Assembly (NCBI GenBank): GCA_013396995.1
Contig: VWZP01010364.1
Span: forward strand, 225,286 to 289,285
Direction: 5' to 3'
Length of the DNA: 64,000 nucleotides
From: Dicaeum eximium
Taxonomy: Eukaryota > Chordata > Aves > Passeriformes > Dicaeidae
This document shows positions 53,001 through 64,000 of the stretch, piece after piece. The position numbers were made by a program, and so were the translations under genes. The notes under the pieces were generated by a model. That model saw only the letters and a list, made by a program, of their open reading frames with translations. It did no database searches and was not told where the DNA came from. Every line of letters starts with the position of its first letter. Position 1 is the first letter of the stretch.

Positions 53001-56000
53001 ACAGGGATGCTGCTCTGCCAGCCCAGCAGAATCCCTCACTCAGGGCCACTTTCTGCTTCTCACAAAGCCCATGATCCATCATTTCTGTGGATTTTTGCCT
53101 TTTCCAGGAAACCAAACTGAGCATGTCAGAAAGAACCAGTATCAGCCAGAGCAGCTGCTGTGCTTTTCCTGGTTCTCTCATAAAATGAGATTTAAGGGGC
53201 TGGTGTCTATCCCTGGCTGTATCCCTCTGGCATACAGAGGAATAATTAATGAAAAATTAGTAATCTGCATTTATGGCCTCCTTTTGCAGACAATACTTGA
53301 TTTATCTCGACAGTCATCCACCCAAATAAGAGGAGATTGAGCGACATCCTAATCTGTCATAAATCAAACAGGCAGGGAGACAGACAAACAGCACAGACCC
53401 TGCATTAGGGTTTAACCTACATTATTCCAAATCTAATTTAAGCCAACACCAGGACTCTGAAGATGGATTTTTAGGCTGCATTTCGAGGCACCGCATTCTG
53501 GGATGTGTTCCCTGCTTCTCCCACTGCATCCCCGTGCCATTGTCACAGATCGCACCAGGTTTTGTCACACACAAAGAAAATCAGCTTTCCTCGCTGGTTC
53601 AGGCAGCTGGGGGCAGTGGGAGCAGAGTTTCCCCAGCCTGCAGAGCTTTTTTTGGGATGCCAGGACCTGCCAGCTGCATTGAGGAGCACCAGGGGCCGGG
53701 ATAATTGAGAAGCAGAAATTCTCTTTCTGCAGGAATGCCGAGGCTGCCTGGCTTTGGGGGAGCTCGCTGTAATTTGCAAATCAAAACCAAACCAAAGTCA
53801 GCCAACGAAATCTTTTCCGGTGATATTCTGGATTTCCTGAGGCTATAAAAATGTTGAAGCCTCTCAACATCTCGGACCTGTTTTCCTGCATTCCAGGGCT
53901 ATAGCCTACCTGTACCCTAAGGCTAAGATAGAATCACTGTCTCACACCGACTCTTCCTGACATTCACAAGCTCTTTTAAAAAATTCCCTCCCCACACTCG
54001 CTTTTGGCAAGCAAAGGAAGCAGATAAGGAAATATAAATGGCACTGTTTCTAAGGATAATGTGTGAAGGATGCAAATGCAAAAGTGTGAAAGAGAGACCA
54101 GACTCCAAGGTATTGTGGCTGTTGATCTTAGCACCATCAACATCTTTTTGTCACAGATGTCATCACAGAGGTGAAGCGAGTAGCAACTGTGACTCAGGAT
54201 GGCAGCGTGGGCTCTGGCATGACAGGAACCGATTTCTCACTCTCTGCCTGTTCCCTGAGCCATCAGCCCCCAACAGCTCGTGCACAGCCTGCTGCCTTCC
54301 GAGCAGGATGGAATTCTTAGCTGGGAGGTAATTTTGTGGGTGTTCACCAAGTCCTGGTAATGTCTGATGCAATTCAAACCCCTGTAATTGGCATTTCCTG
54401 CAGGATGAACCAGATGCCTTGGGGCCAATACTGAGAGCATCCTAAAGAGGAAAATATCAACCCACTGTGCAGAGTATTTGGCATCAACAGCCATCATTTC
54501 TCCATCATTTCTCCATCATGAGTGGTTTGCCTTGCCTGTGTCCTGTCTCCCTGAATGGAAGCAGCTCACATTAAATCCAAACTACCTTTGAGACCTCTCT
54601 GTAAAGTCTTGTATAGATGCATATTCTGATTTCTTGTTACTTGGGCAAAGAATTAAAATGTCTCGAGAGAAAAATCTTTGCTGCAGCAAAAATCCTGGGT
54701 ATCTAAGGCCATAGGAAATGCCATTTTATCCCAGCTTTACCTTCCTTATCATCCTCACAGGAGCCAGTTACATCATCTAAAGAATAGCACAAGAACCATA
54801 AAACAGAGAATCATAGATAAGGACCAGATAAAGCTGTGCGACTCTGAAACACATAAAGCTCTAATTTTAAATGCTTTTTTGTGCCCTTAAAGCACCATGA
54901 ACAGGCTGCAGGAAGGAGCAGGCATTTGGCAGCTGATCACCTGGCAAGTGTTAAAAGGAACAACTTCTGTACAGCTCAGGAGATGGCCAAGGTAACATCC
55001 ATCTTTATCCTCCAGGTCTTTCTGCTTTGCTAGATTATATAATTTGTTTATTCTTTGAACAGAGTGTGCAGCAATGTAAATATTGGCATCAATAACAAAA
55101 GGAAAAGTGGAAATGAAGAACACTGGTTGCTCTGGCTTGGTGCTCTTGCACTGGCTTTGCCCTCTCTTACACAAACTGAAATTCTTTCCTTTGCCCTCCT
55201 CTTTTTGTTACTTCATTTACTGTGAAGAATTATGAATGCTCTGCATAAAATTATCCTCTGCGGGTTTTTTGCTGTTGCTTTTGTTTAATTACAAATACAT
55301 AAGGCCTGTAGAGCTTTCCCTATCTGTGGAGCTGATCTGCCACCATGGAAAAGCTGCAGGCACCGGGTTTGGCTCTGCAGCAGGAAAGGGAAACCTGTCA
55401 ATCCACATGAAATGCTGAAACAGCAACTGAAACATTTGCTTTTCCCAGCAGGCACCCAGGGCCTCTTTGAGGATTAAACCTACTGCTAAATTTAGCCTGG
55501 TCTCAGTGGAGTCAGTATCAGAAGTTATCAGATCAGGACATCTCTGCAGGGAATGACGTCTGTCCTATGGAAGTGTGAGCCCCTGAGCTCCTGTCCTGCC
55601 CTGGGCTGCAGCAGAGCTGCGAGCTGGGGATATTCTGTGGAGCCAGAGACTCCAGACACATCGTGGGACTCCTCAGAGAACGTGAAAAACCTGCTCTGAT
55701 CAGGCTGTTCACTTCCAGGTCCTGAGCAGAACAACCCTGAGCTGGGTGTCACAGGGCAGGAGCACCTGAAACACTGAACCATTCTTTTCTGAGTTGTTTT
55801 TTTTAGTGTAAAACCTGCACTGACCTTTTCCACTGGTGGATCTTACTAATGGAAATTCCCTTTTCCAGTGCAATTTACACTCTCATCTGCTCTAAATTAA
55901 GGAGTGTTTATAAACATTTTTAAAGAGTTAAATCTGTGGGGGAGACAAGAGAAACCCTTCAAAATATAAACAGGCTTTGCAGATTCTTGTTAGGGTCGAC

Positions 56001-56990
56001 TGGCTGCATCATGCTTTCCTCATCACTTCCACCTCTGAGCTGTGGAAACAAATTCCTGCATCCCTTTGGAAACACCCCACTCCCATTTTCTTTGTTTGGA
56101 GCAGAGGCTGAAGGAAGGGTCTGGACAGGCCAGGTGGAGATGCTGGAGCAGCCCCATGTGCCCACAGTTGTGGTTAAAATGTGCTTTTTCAAAGGCCATT
56201 TCTGCTTCTTGGGATGAAGGACACCAGGCTGGAATTGTACCAGACTGGCAGTGCTGAGCCATGGAAATTCAAGACAAGTTCCATCTCTCTCACTGGGAAA
56301 GGCTTCACTAAATGGAACTTGTGATTCCTCTGTGGCTGTTGTCTTCTCAAAACGAATCCCACTTCTGTTGGGTACTCTGAAGGTATTTACAGCTTAAATT
56401 TTAACCTCCTTTGAAATATTTCTTCTCTCTGTGTTTGATTAGAAGCTGTGATTTGACTCAGTTCGATTTGATTCAGGGTCTGAAGAGCAAAGACTGTGCT
56501 CAGAGAGCAGAGCAGCAGCTACAGGACCACGCTAAATATTCACTTGTGCAGAAAATTTTGATTTTTTTTTTTTTCCAGTTTTAAATACTGATACTCCACA
56601 TAAATCTGCTGGAACTGTGTGTGTATATATTTACCAGTCGTAGGTGAATGCCCTCCTCCCTCTTACAGTGGAAAGGAAAATAAAGACAACAGAGAAAGAA
56701 AACGAAAACCAGAGACAATTGGAATAAACACCAAAGGAATCTATCTCCTTATTTCCTTCCCTGGAATCTGAGGATGTCTGCTCTGAGAACACAACCACAA
56801 ACACCTTTTACCCTGTTATTTCCATTTATGTCATGTTCAGACATTAAGTCTGATCTCCTTCTTCAACCAGAATCATTTTGTCCCCAGGTCCTGGTGTCAC
56901 AGAGCTCCTGTGTGGCTGCCTGGGACTGGGAAGGGTAAAGCAAACACAGAGATTTCCTCAGGTGCCACTGGACAATCCAGACTCACTTCA
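50076..56990. other. Long region with no recognisable gene
   Basis: Apart from a short CR1 tail at 51168-51225 and an AT-rich stretch at about 50565-50640, nothing was identified. Two blocks (53220-53480 and 55200-55310) are rich in TAAT-type words and could be non-coding regulatory elements, but this is only an impression. Confidence 0.5.
51168..51225 (-). mobile_element. Short CR1 3' fragment
   Basis: Contains TTAGAATCATTAAGGTTGGA and AAAAACCTCCAAGATCACCG, a diverged reversed CR1 end. Confidence 0.8.
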
Positions 56991-57056
56991 CAATTTTTAT
57001 TAGTTGACGGCTTTTATAAAACAAAATTCTCCTTGGATCAGACACCTCATAAAACA

Positions 57057-57062
57057 TTTATT
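57057..57062 (-). terminator. Candidate TMEM38A polyadenylation signal
   Basis: AATAAA on the - strand (TTTATT on +) about 1.7 kb past the stop, with a second at 56996-57001. The intervening 57063-58779 would be 3' UTR and has no other recognisable feature. Confidence 0.4.
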
Positions 57063-58779
57063 CAGTTTTGTGCATGCTCGTGACACATCAGGTTCCATCA
57101 GAGCAGCATCTGCAGGACCAGACAGGAGCTAGCAGGCAGAATTCCTGCTTTCTGCTGAAGGGGAGGGAAACTCACAAAATTAAGGCACTGTCAAACCCCA
57201 AGCCCACAGATCATTCGACCTTTCCTTCTGGCTTTCCCCTGCTTGCACACAAGGAGGGTTTTTACCTTTAATTAACCATCAGTTGTAATTGTGAACAGGG
57301 ACATCCACACAAACCCTCACTCCTCTTCAATCCTGCTTCCATTCCCAGCTGGAATGGAAACAGCAGCAAACCTCCCTGCCAGGGATGGAAAATGCCCAGT
57401 GCTACATCCCCAGGCTTGCCACTCTCACTGTGGTGATGCCAGCCCTTGGAAGATGCCATTTATAAGAACAAAATCAGTTATAAGAACAGCTTTGAACTAC
57501 TCTAAAAGCCAGTGTTCACTAAGCAGCACACGAATGAGCTGACAGACCCCTCCTGAGCCATGCAAGGCAGTTCAGATTCTTCACTCATTGGGCACAAGCT
57601 GCATTCACAGCCCAGCAGTTTGGCCCGAGGGGATCTACAGAAGGTAATCACTCTTTTCAGCTGATGTGCTTTTATCAGTCCTTCAAAGTAGTTTTTTTCA
57701 TCAGCTGGTGTGAAATGCCCTGCTTCAGCCTTTCTATGTGAATTTAAGAATATAGGAAAGGTTTCTTCCTGCACCCAGGGAGTGTCCAGGCTGTCCTGGA
57801 GCACACCAGGATCACTGCAAGCCCAAACCAGCACAGGGCTGTGGGCTCAGGGCCACAATTAGAAATTCCAATTGCAATGTTAAAAAAAAGCCAGATTCAG
57901 GTCCATGACTTAGGTGCCCAGGCAATTATAAATAAATAGTAATAAATACTTACACTCACACACACTCTTCTTGTATCCCACAGGATCACAAACAAACCAG
58001 AGCCATGCTTCTCCCCTGGTTCAATAGGATGAGCTTTGGGGTGGGACTCAGTAACAACAGCAGCAATGCCACACACAGCCTGGGACAGTGGCAGTGCCAA
58101 CTCATGGCACTGGGAGCACTTCACAGCTTCAGAGCTCTTGCAAACACAGACTTGGCTGAGCAAATTACAATGTCCTGACCATCAGAATCAGAGGGAACTG
58201 AGGTGAACAGGGTTTGGCTCTGCCAAAGGCCATGTCCTTATTGCATTTAAAATGTCACATTACTTGGAGATATGGCAGCTCTGGGAGCTGGGAAAAACCA
58301 GGCCAGGCTCATACCAGGCCATTTAATTTCCTCGAGTATGAAACCTGATTTCCACATTGTGTCTTAACAGTTTGTTGTTTTGGCAGACACTGAAAAGATC
58401 AGTGAAAATTCAAAGGAACTTAAGAGTTGCAGGAGCACAAACCATTCCCCCATCCATAAATAAACACAGTGAAAGATTTTACATCAATTGAAAATGCTGC
58501 ATCAGATTTGCTGACAGTTTGGGAAGTGGCACTCACTCACCACCCTGGCACAAACCTAAAATCCCTGAAAATCTGATCAGAATGAGAGGCACAGACCAAG
58601 AAGCAAGCAGCAGCACAGAGAGCAAAAATGAAATTCAGGGACCCAGCTGGCAGTGTCCTGGCTTCTACCTCTCCTCTGGACTTGAGAGAGAAGGACTGGA
58701 GCATAAAGGAGGTCACAGGTGGCTCTGAGACTCAGCTCTGGAAGAATTTTCTTGGCCTATTTTCTGCGTCGTTGATTTT

Positions 58780-59010
58780 TTATTCAGCTTTTTTTGCCTT
58801 CCGTTTTCTTGTGCCTTCATTCAGCTCCTCTTTGGACTTGGCAGGAGCAGGAGGAGGAGGAGGAGGGTGGGAAACCTCGTGGGAGGCCCCGTGGTGGTCG
58901 TGGTGGTGGCTTGGGTGCCCACTGGAAACAGAGCCAAAGAGCACGGGGCAGATGAGGTTTTCCAGAGGAGTGAAAGGCGAGGTGTGGGAGTGAGTGGCCG
59001 TCATGAAAAC
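58780..59010 (-). CDS. TMEM38A: TMEM38A exon 6: cytoplasmic C-terminal tail
   Basis: Reads VFMTATHSHTSPFTPLENLI, then a His-rich stretch (HPSHHHDHHG), six prolines, and the basic end RKRKAKKAE followed by the stop at 58780-58782. The Pro/His part is the most variable section of TRIC-A proteins. Confidence 0.95.
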   Translation of the reverse strand, partial: VFMTATHSHTSPFTPLENLICPVLFGSVSSGHPSHHHDHHGASHEVSHPPPPPPAPAKSKEELNEGTRKRKAKKAE

Positions 59011-62000
59011 CTGCCAGGCAACAGAGAGCACTCAGAGATCACACAGAGCAAGGAAATACTCACCAGTGAGCACCTACTGACCCCAGAGACAGTCCCTGCT
59101 GCTACATGACTCGAGGCACGAGGAGCTGCTTGTGTGATAGAGAATTTAGCATTGAATTTCCTGAGCAGATCCTACAGCCAGTGAATCCTGTAGCAGCTCA
59201 GGAAGGTGAATATTCCCACTTTAGGTTCTGTAATTTGCTGGCAACAAAGCTGCTGTAAACTTACCTTGCAAACTATCATGAACATGGTGAAAAAGAAGAT
59301 GAGGTTGGCTTCAGAGATGGGGAGCCAGTGAGTCTGCTGCAGAGTGAAGAGGACTGTGGCGTACAGACTGGCCTTTGTAGGGCTGGAAGAGAAAGAAAGA
59401 GGTTTTCTGGAAGGTTTGCACCCAGCCCTGACTGGTTCTTTCATTCCATTCTTCATCTGACTGGGAATTTCCAGGCTGCTGACTTACAAGGACATATGAA
59501 GAATTTCATTTGTTTCAGGCTTCCAGACCCCACGCAGCAGCTGCTCAAAGTTCGACATCAAGGCCACACCAGAACCTGGGAGACAGAGAAAACTGTCAAA
59601 GAGCTGGAGCTGCCACAGCAGAGGGCTTTGAATCCTCAAGGGGACAAAGGGCTCTTCACATTCTCCCCAAATTTAGAAGTTAGCCTAAGCCAACAGAGCA
59701 GGGCAAATGTTTCCCTGACTTTCCACCAAGTGGATCCTGATCCAGGGAAAAGGCATTTGCCTCTTGCAGTTACTGATGCTTAAGTGCTTGCTCCCAACAC
59801 AACCTTAAAGGAAAACTGACTGGCAGAACCCCCTGAAAAGACACAGGTGAGGTCAGAGACCACAGGAGAAAGAACAAAGAACTCCTGGCTCCAGTTCTTC
59901 CACCATTCTGCGAGGTTGCCCAAACACCGGCGCGCTGCGAACCCGAGCGCCCCGGCCCACATCCCCTCCCTGCTGCTGCCCCTGAGCTGCCCCCACACTG
60001 TCCCAGCCCTCCCTGCAGCCTCTGGAGCATCTCAGGTGTCACCTTTGACCCATCCCGTGGCCATCATCACGAACCACCCGTGGTGGTAGAGGTGGTGGGC
60101 GTGGTGCACCCCGGCCGCGATCTTGCGCACCCGCACCACCTCCTTCATGGCCACCAAGATGAGCTTCACGGGCAGGAAGCTGACACACTTGTAGAAGAAG
60201 TTCATGGGGCAGAAGAACATCAGGTACCTGCAAAAAAACCACAGATTTATTCTGATCTGGGATACGCGGAGAGGGGCAGTGTGGTAGATTGAGTTACGGC
60301 AGGTGGGGGGTGAAGGAGAAGAAAAATCTAAAAAAAAATTAAAATTTCCTAATTTCACAGCTAATTCTAAAGGGAAACCAGCATGCAATGAAGCCTCTCT
60401 ATAGCAACAACTGACTTAGCCCTCAGTAACTCACAGAGCCCTCACTACTAATACTCTATCTTGAATAAAACCCAGTAATTTTAATTCAGGATTTTTTAGG
60501 AGTTGGTGTCTTGTATGGTCCAGAGGCATCAGCTCATATAGAACAAGAAGCTACATATACTGAAATGATACTACAGACAGAGGCTAGATTTCAAATACTC
60601 TTTTTTCCAGAAGACTGACATATTTTTCAGCCCTAAAAGAAGAGCTCTCTCTTTATTTTTTCAAGTATTGAAAACTAGATGGCTGAAGGATTTACTCCGA
60701 GGCTTCTGTTCATGAAAATTTCATTCACAAAGTTTCCCATCAATGCTCATTCTGCCACACAAAAGCACCAACAACCCATAGACAGTGAGGAAGTTAAAGG
60801 TTAATTTGTGCACATTTCACCAACACAACGAATAAAATCCCCCAAAGCTTCAGGATGTGCCACCCCTGGCTCTGTGGGACCCGTGGGTGCTGCTGCTCCT
60901 GCGCTTTGGCCCTGGCCCAGCACTGGCTGCTATGAATAGAAGTGCCCCAGCCCAGATAATCACAGCATTAGGCAACTGGTCAGGGAAACTGGGAACCAGA
61001 GCCAGGAGTGCAAGAGCCTCAAAGACTGCCTCAGCCCACCTCTGCTGTCCCCAGTTAATCCCAGCGAGATCCCAGAGCTCTGTCCTGTTGCCCCACGTCT
61101 CAGGGGTCACCAGTGGTTGCTGTTGGAGTCCCATCAGGGTGAATCAAGACTCCTGACTCCAATATCAGAAGGCTGATATTATTTATTAAAATGACTCCAT
61201 TGTTCAGAAGGATTTGGGCTATCTCTGCCCAGGTACAGAGCTGGCATCTTGCTTCTTCCAGCTCCATACCCAAACTCAAGAATGCCAGAAAACTCTTACA
61301 AAGTCAGAGAGAGCAATTCTTTATGTCATAGGTTAGGAAAAGCAAACCACATCTCCCATATCAGGAGACAGGCAAAGGAATGCATTCTGTCCTTGAAACA
61401 CACACACAGGGATTTGAAATCCGCAGAGAAAAAGAGCTTTCCCATGGAAGAAAAAACTCAGCAAGTTTGCATCCAAGAATCTTATAAAATGTCCAGTGAC
61501 AGTGTCCCACAGGGAGAACATCTCCCTCCACACCTCCCACCCCGGCAGAGCGCTGGGCACAGCTTGTGCCCATCAGGAGGGGTGCAGGGCACTCACCACA
61601 CTGCTGTGGCCAGGATGACACTGGAGTTGTGGCTGAAGTGGCCAATGGGTGCCTCTCCCAGCAGCAGATCAGCCAGGATGTAGCTCCCAAAGCAGTGGAG
61701 CATAGCACAGAGCCAGGAGGCAAAAGGGCTTTTCCGGGACATCTCCACGGCTCCTGTGAAAAAAATTGGGAATCACGGAGTCACCAATGTTGGAAGGGAC
61801 CCTCAAGGCCATCTAGTCCAGTCTCAGTGAGAAGATGGATCTAGAAATTAAGCAGGAACTTCTAGACCCAGTAAGAGAGAGGTTTGAGGTGTGTGTTCTC
61901 CCACAAAGCAACTCAAAGAAAAGTGCTTGTAAAACAAAATACAGAAGTGTGAAGCCCAAACAAGTACCAGAGATCAAGAAATGATCACAGCCTGCAGACC

Positions 62001-63828
62001 CTCCCCAAAGGTCTCACGTGAACAGTCATTAGAAGTTTATGAACTGGCTGAGAGATTCTCTCCTTTATTTGCTGCTACCAGAAAGAATTTTTTCCCTTGA
62101 AAGCAATATCTTTTTACAGTCTAAAAATAAAATGCATACTAGTACCATTCTCTCCACTGCTTCAACCTAGGTGCCCTATAGAATTCATGAACAATCTGTT
62201 CAGCTCTTTCATTCATAAGATAACCTGCAAAAATAGAACAGGAATTCTTAATCTTTATTTGAGAGAAGAGAATTTGAGGGTTCTTCCCCGCTCCTGTACT
62301 AGTCTGGAAATACTTTGTGGTCTCCTCCCACAATCTGCTATGGATTTTTTAAAAATTCCTGTAGCATTTTTCATCCACCTTTGTACTTTTTCAGGGAAAC
62401 CTCCCAGTAATACCAATTCTGTGAGGTTGTTTCATCACCTTAAACCGCTCCAGAATCCTTCGTGCAGCGTTTCAGATACAAAACTCTGTTCAGTGAGCAG
62501 ACAAAGAGAGAAAATGCTAAAAATGTTATGTCAACATGATTACCTGGTACACCTCAAACAGCAATAAGTGGATCAGCATGAGCCAAAGCTCTGAGTGCCC
62601 AGGCTCTTCCATCCTCGGGGACATTTGAACCAGCTGAAAACACAGCGGCAGCGAGACAGCTGCAACAGCCGAGACATGAAACTGGTTCTATAGGAACCTG
62701 AGGTTTAGCTTGAGGCTTAAATTTAGTAACACTTGTTTTTCCTTGGCTCCACGAAGCCATGCTGTCTCCAAGGAGGAAACAGGACAGTTCTGTCCTGTCA
62801 CTGATCCTCAGCCCAGGAGCTGTGGGGTGGGAGCTCTGGAGGAATGTGGGGAAGAGTACAGCCCGCCCTGATCCAGTCCCAAGTGGATTCCTGGGCTTGC
62901 ATGTATTTAAAAGGTATTTTTGTGAGGGCTGCCTGTGAATTGTTCGGTTCAGGACTCCATGCTGGAAGGCAGCTGGGAAAGGCCAGGAAAACCCAGCACT
63001 TGTTAGCAGGGAGTTTAACGGGGACGGCTCGGAGGTGGCACAACACGAGGCTTGAAAATCATTCCCGACCTCGGGGTTGGTTTTCCCTTCAGTCACTGGG
63101 CAATTCCAATGAAAGTGCTCAAAACAGAGCATGAGGACTGCACACATTGTCAAAAACAGAGGGAAAGTGGCGTTTGGAAAAGCCGAGGCACAGCCAGGCT
63201 GTGACAAAGGCAGAAGGTGAAAGCCAAGGCGAAGATCTATCGATCTGTGCAAGATAAGCCCAAGAGAACAAACAAAGCAAGGTCAGGTATGGTGCCTGAG
63301 AACAGCTCAGGGCATGGTCCAGAGGGTGGGAAAAACCAGGGCTTTACTTCCAGCCCTTTTGTATATAAATAGGAGGAAGGTACTGCCACAGGAATATTCA
63401 AGCCAAGGGACTGGCCAGAAACGCAACTCTCAATCCTGGGGTGGCAGCCAAGTGACCGAACTTAAATACCTCAATGCTGCCGGAATCCAGTCTTAAATAA
63501 AATCCAAGATTACTTCTCAAAATCAGAGTCACGGGTTCGTGGGGGTTTTTCCTGCTTTATATTTGGGCAGAGGTGTCGGAGCTGTGCCATCGCCTGTGAC
63601 AGCGGCAGAGGAGAGGGACGGGCAGAATGGCAGAACCTGCTGGTGCGGGGCAGTGCGGGCACAGCGGTACCGGAGCTCCCCCCCGGGCCAAGGGCCGCAC
63701 TCACCGGGCTCGTACTTGAGGTAGAGGACGGAGATGATGAAGTAGGCGGTGTCGAAGAGCGGGAACACCGGCAGCGCGGCGAACGCGGCCGCCAGCTCCC
63801 CGAGGGGCAGCGCCTCCGCCAGATCCAT
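58780..63828 (-). CDS. TMEM38A: TMEM38A, trimeric intracellular cation channel type A (complete, six exons)
   Basis: TRIC-A is a homotrimeric monovalent cation channel of the sarcoplasmic/endoplasmic reticulum that carries counter-current during calcium release, mainly in muscle. Exons: 63705-63828, 61597-61753, 60043-60227, 59488-59575, 59265-59382, 58780-59010. All splice sites are GT/AG and all phases fit, giving 300 aa (human 299). Visible marks are the N-terminal LPVFPLFDTAYFIISVLYLK helix, the TRIC signature KEVVRVRK with the following HHAHHLYHHGW, ATGWVKGSGVALMSNFEQLL, and a basic C-terminus ending KSKEELNEGTRKRKAKKAE. KEVVRVRK lies where phosphoinositide binds in TRIC structures (family knowledge). 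The promoter is a CpG island at the right edge. It lies upstream of the NWD1/SIN3B block as in mammals. Confidence 0.97.
59265..59382 (-). CDS. TMEM38A: TMEM38A exon 5
   Basis: Reads PTKASLYATVLFTLQQTHWL and PISEANLIFFFTMFMIVCK, covering two membrane helices. Acceptor TTCTCTTCCAG, donor AAG|GTAAGT. Confidence 0.96.
59488..59575 (-). CDS. TMEM38A: TMEM38A exon 4
   Basis: Reads SGVALMSNFEQLLRGVWKPE and TNEILHMS. Acceptor CTGTCTCCCAG, donor TT|GTAAGT. Confidence 0.96.
60043..60227 (-). CDS. TMEM38A: TMEM38A exon 3: pore region and TRIC signature
   Basis: Reads YLMFFCPMNFFYKCVSFLPV, then MKEVVRVRKIAAGVHHAHHL and YHHGWFVMMATGWVK. It holds the KEVVRVRK signature and the His-rich loop. Donor AAAG|GTGACA. 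Confidence 0.96.
61141..61515 (-). mobile_element. Solo LTR, same family as the one at 30.3-30.7 kb
   Basis: Reverse-oriented relative to the 30.3-kb copy. On the - strand it reads from ACTGGACATTTTATAAGATT through GCATTCCTTTGCCTGTCTCC to TTTTAATAAATAATATCAGC, with a TATAAG box and AATAAA. It lies in TMEM38A intron 2, on the gene's strand. The ends are approximate. Confidence 0.72.
61597..61753 (-). CDS. TMEM38A: TMEM38A exon 2
   Basis: Reads AVEMSRKSPFASWLCAMLHC and FGSYILADLLLGEAPIGHFS, then NNSSV-like NSSVILATAV. Contains the second helix. Acceptor TTTTTTCACAG, donor TG|GTGAGT splitting a Trp codon. A solo LTR ends about 80 bases beyond the donor. Confidence 0.96.
61766..61850 (-). mobile_element. 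Short CR1 3' fragment
   Basis: Reversed end GGAATCACGGAGTCACCAAT and TTGGAAGGGACCCTCAAGG, just outside the acceptor of TMEM38A exon 2. Confidence 0.75.
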
Positions 63829-64000
63829 CGCGGCTCCGGAGTTCTCAGCTCCCGGCTCTCGATTCTCTGCCCCGGCCCGGCTCGGGAGCTGCGGGGGATG
63901 CGGGCCGGGCCCTCGCTCCCCGCGGGTGTCCGGGCACGGAGCCGCCGCCGGTGCCGGAGCCGCCGCGGGGAGCGCAGGCGCCGCCGGCCCGGGCAGCGCC
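63640..64000 (-). promoter_or_regulatory. TMEM38A: CpG-island promoter of TMEM38A
   Basis: A very GC- and CpG-rich block around the start codon that runs to the window edge, in contrast to the AT-richer sequence to its left. No TATA box was seen. The start site is probably between 63,850 and the edge. Confidence 0.7.
63705..63828 (-). CDS. TMEM38A: TMEM38A exon 1: start and first membrane helix
   Basis: ATG at 63826-63828. Reads MDLAEALPLGELAAAFAALP then VFPLFDTAYFIISVLYLKYE. The start is fixed by the match to the family N-terminus and by the CpG-island setting. Donor CCCG|GTGAGT. Confidence 0.96.

Noticed and set aside
52693..53340. 215-codon + strand frame
   Set aside because: No similarity to known families, no repeat of conserved motifs and no clear splice context.
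54237..54497. Minus-strand frame considered as an NWD1 N-terminal exon
   Set aside because: The residues do not match NACHT or N-terminal motifs closely enough, and no P-loop is present.
1..64000. Search for tRNA, rRNA, CRISPR arrays and operon-like structure
   Set aside because: None was seen. The window is vertebrate nuclear DNA, so prokaryotic features are not expected, and no cloverleaf-type sequence was noticed.

Overview
This is a vertebrate nuclear window, almost certainly from a songbird. The evidence is spliced genes with GT/AG introns, many 3' fragments of CR1 LINEs (the dominant avian retroposon), solo LTRs of endogenous retroviruses, short introns and GC-rich CpG-island promoters. 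The gene order matches human 19p13.11 (TMEM38A - NWD1 - SIN3B - F2RL3 - CPAMD8), read here from right to left; in birds this block should lie on a microchromosome. Nothing prokaryotic is present.

Layout. 1-14.9 kb holds the last seven coding exons of CPAMD8 on the + strand: the end of the macroglobulin receptor-binding domain, a Kazal domain and an acidic Tyr-rich tail. 19.3-21.2 kb holds the complete two-exon F2RL3 (PAR4 thrombin receptor) on the - strand. 25.4-40 kb holds SIN3B on the - strand: 18 coding exons from PAH1 to the stop, with a CpG-island promoter at about 39.4-40.4 kb in which the first coding exon cannot be found. 41-46 kb carries fragments of an NWD1-like NACHT/WD40 gene on the - strand that look decayed. 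46-57 kb has no recognisable gene. 57-63.8 kb holds the complete six-exon TMEM38A (TRIC-A) on the - strand, with its CpG island at the right edge.

The genes do not form one pathway. CPAMD8 is a secreted macroglobulin-family protein, F2RL3 a thrombocyte protease receptor, SIN3B a nuclear corepressor scaffold and TMEM38A a sarcoplasmic-reticulum cation channel; they are neighbours by conserved synteny. All exon limits were read by hand from splice sites and reading-frame continuity. All phases join without a break in F2RL3 (381 aa), TMEM38A (300 aa) and SIN3B (1,103 aa from PAH1 onward).

I found no wholly new system. The points most worth checking are the apparent decay of NWD1, the unusual PAR4 cleavage and tethered-ligand sequence, the missing SIN3B first exon, the CPAMD8 terminus that stops at the same place whether spliced or not, and several nearly identical CR1 copies that suggest recent activity.
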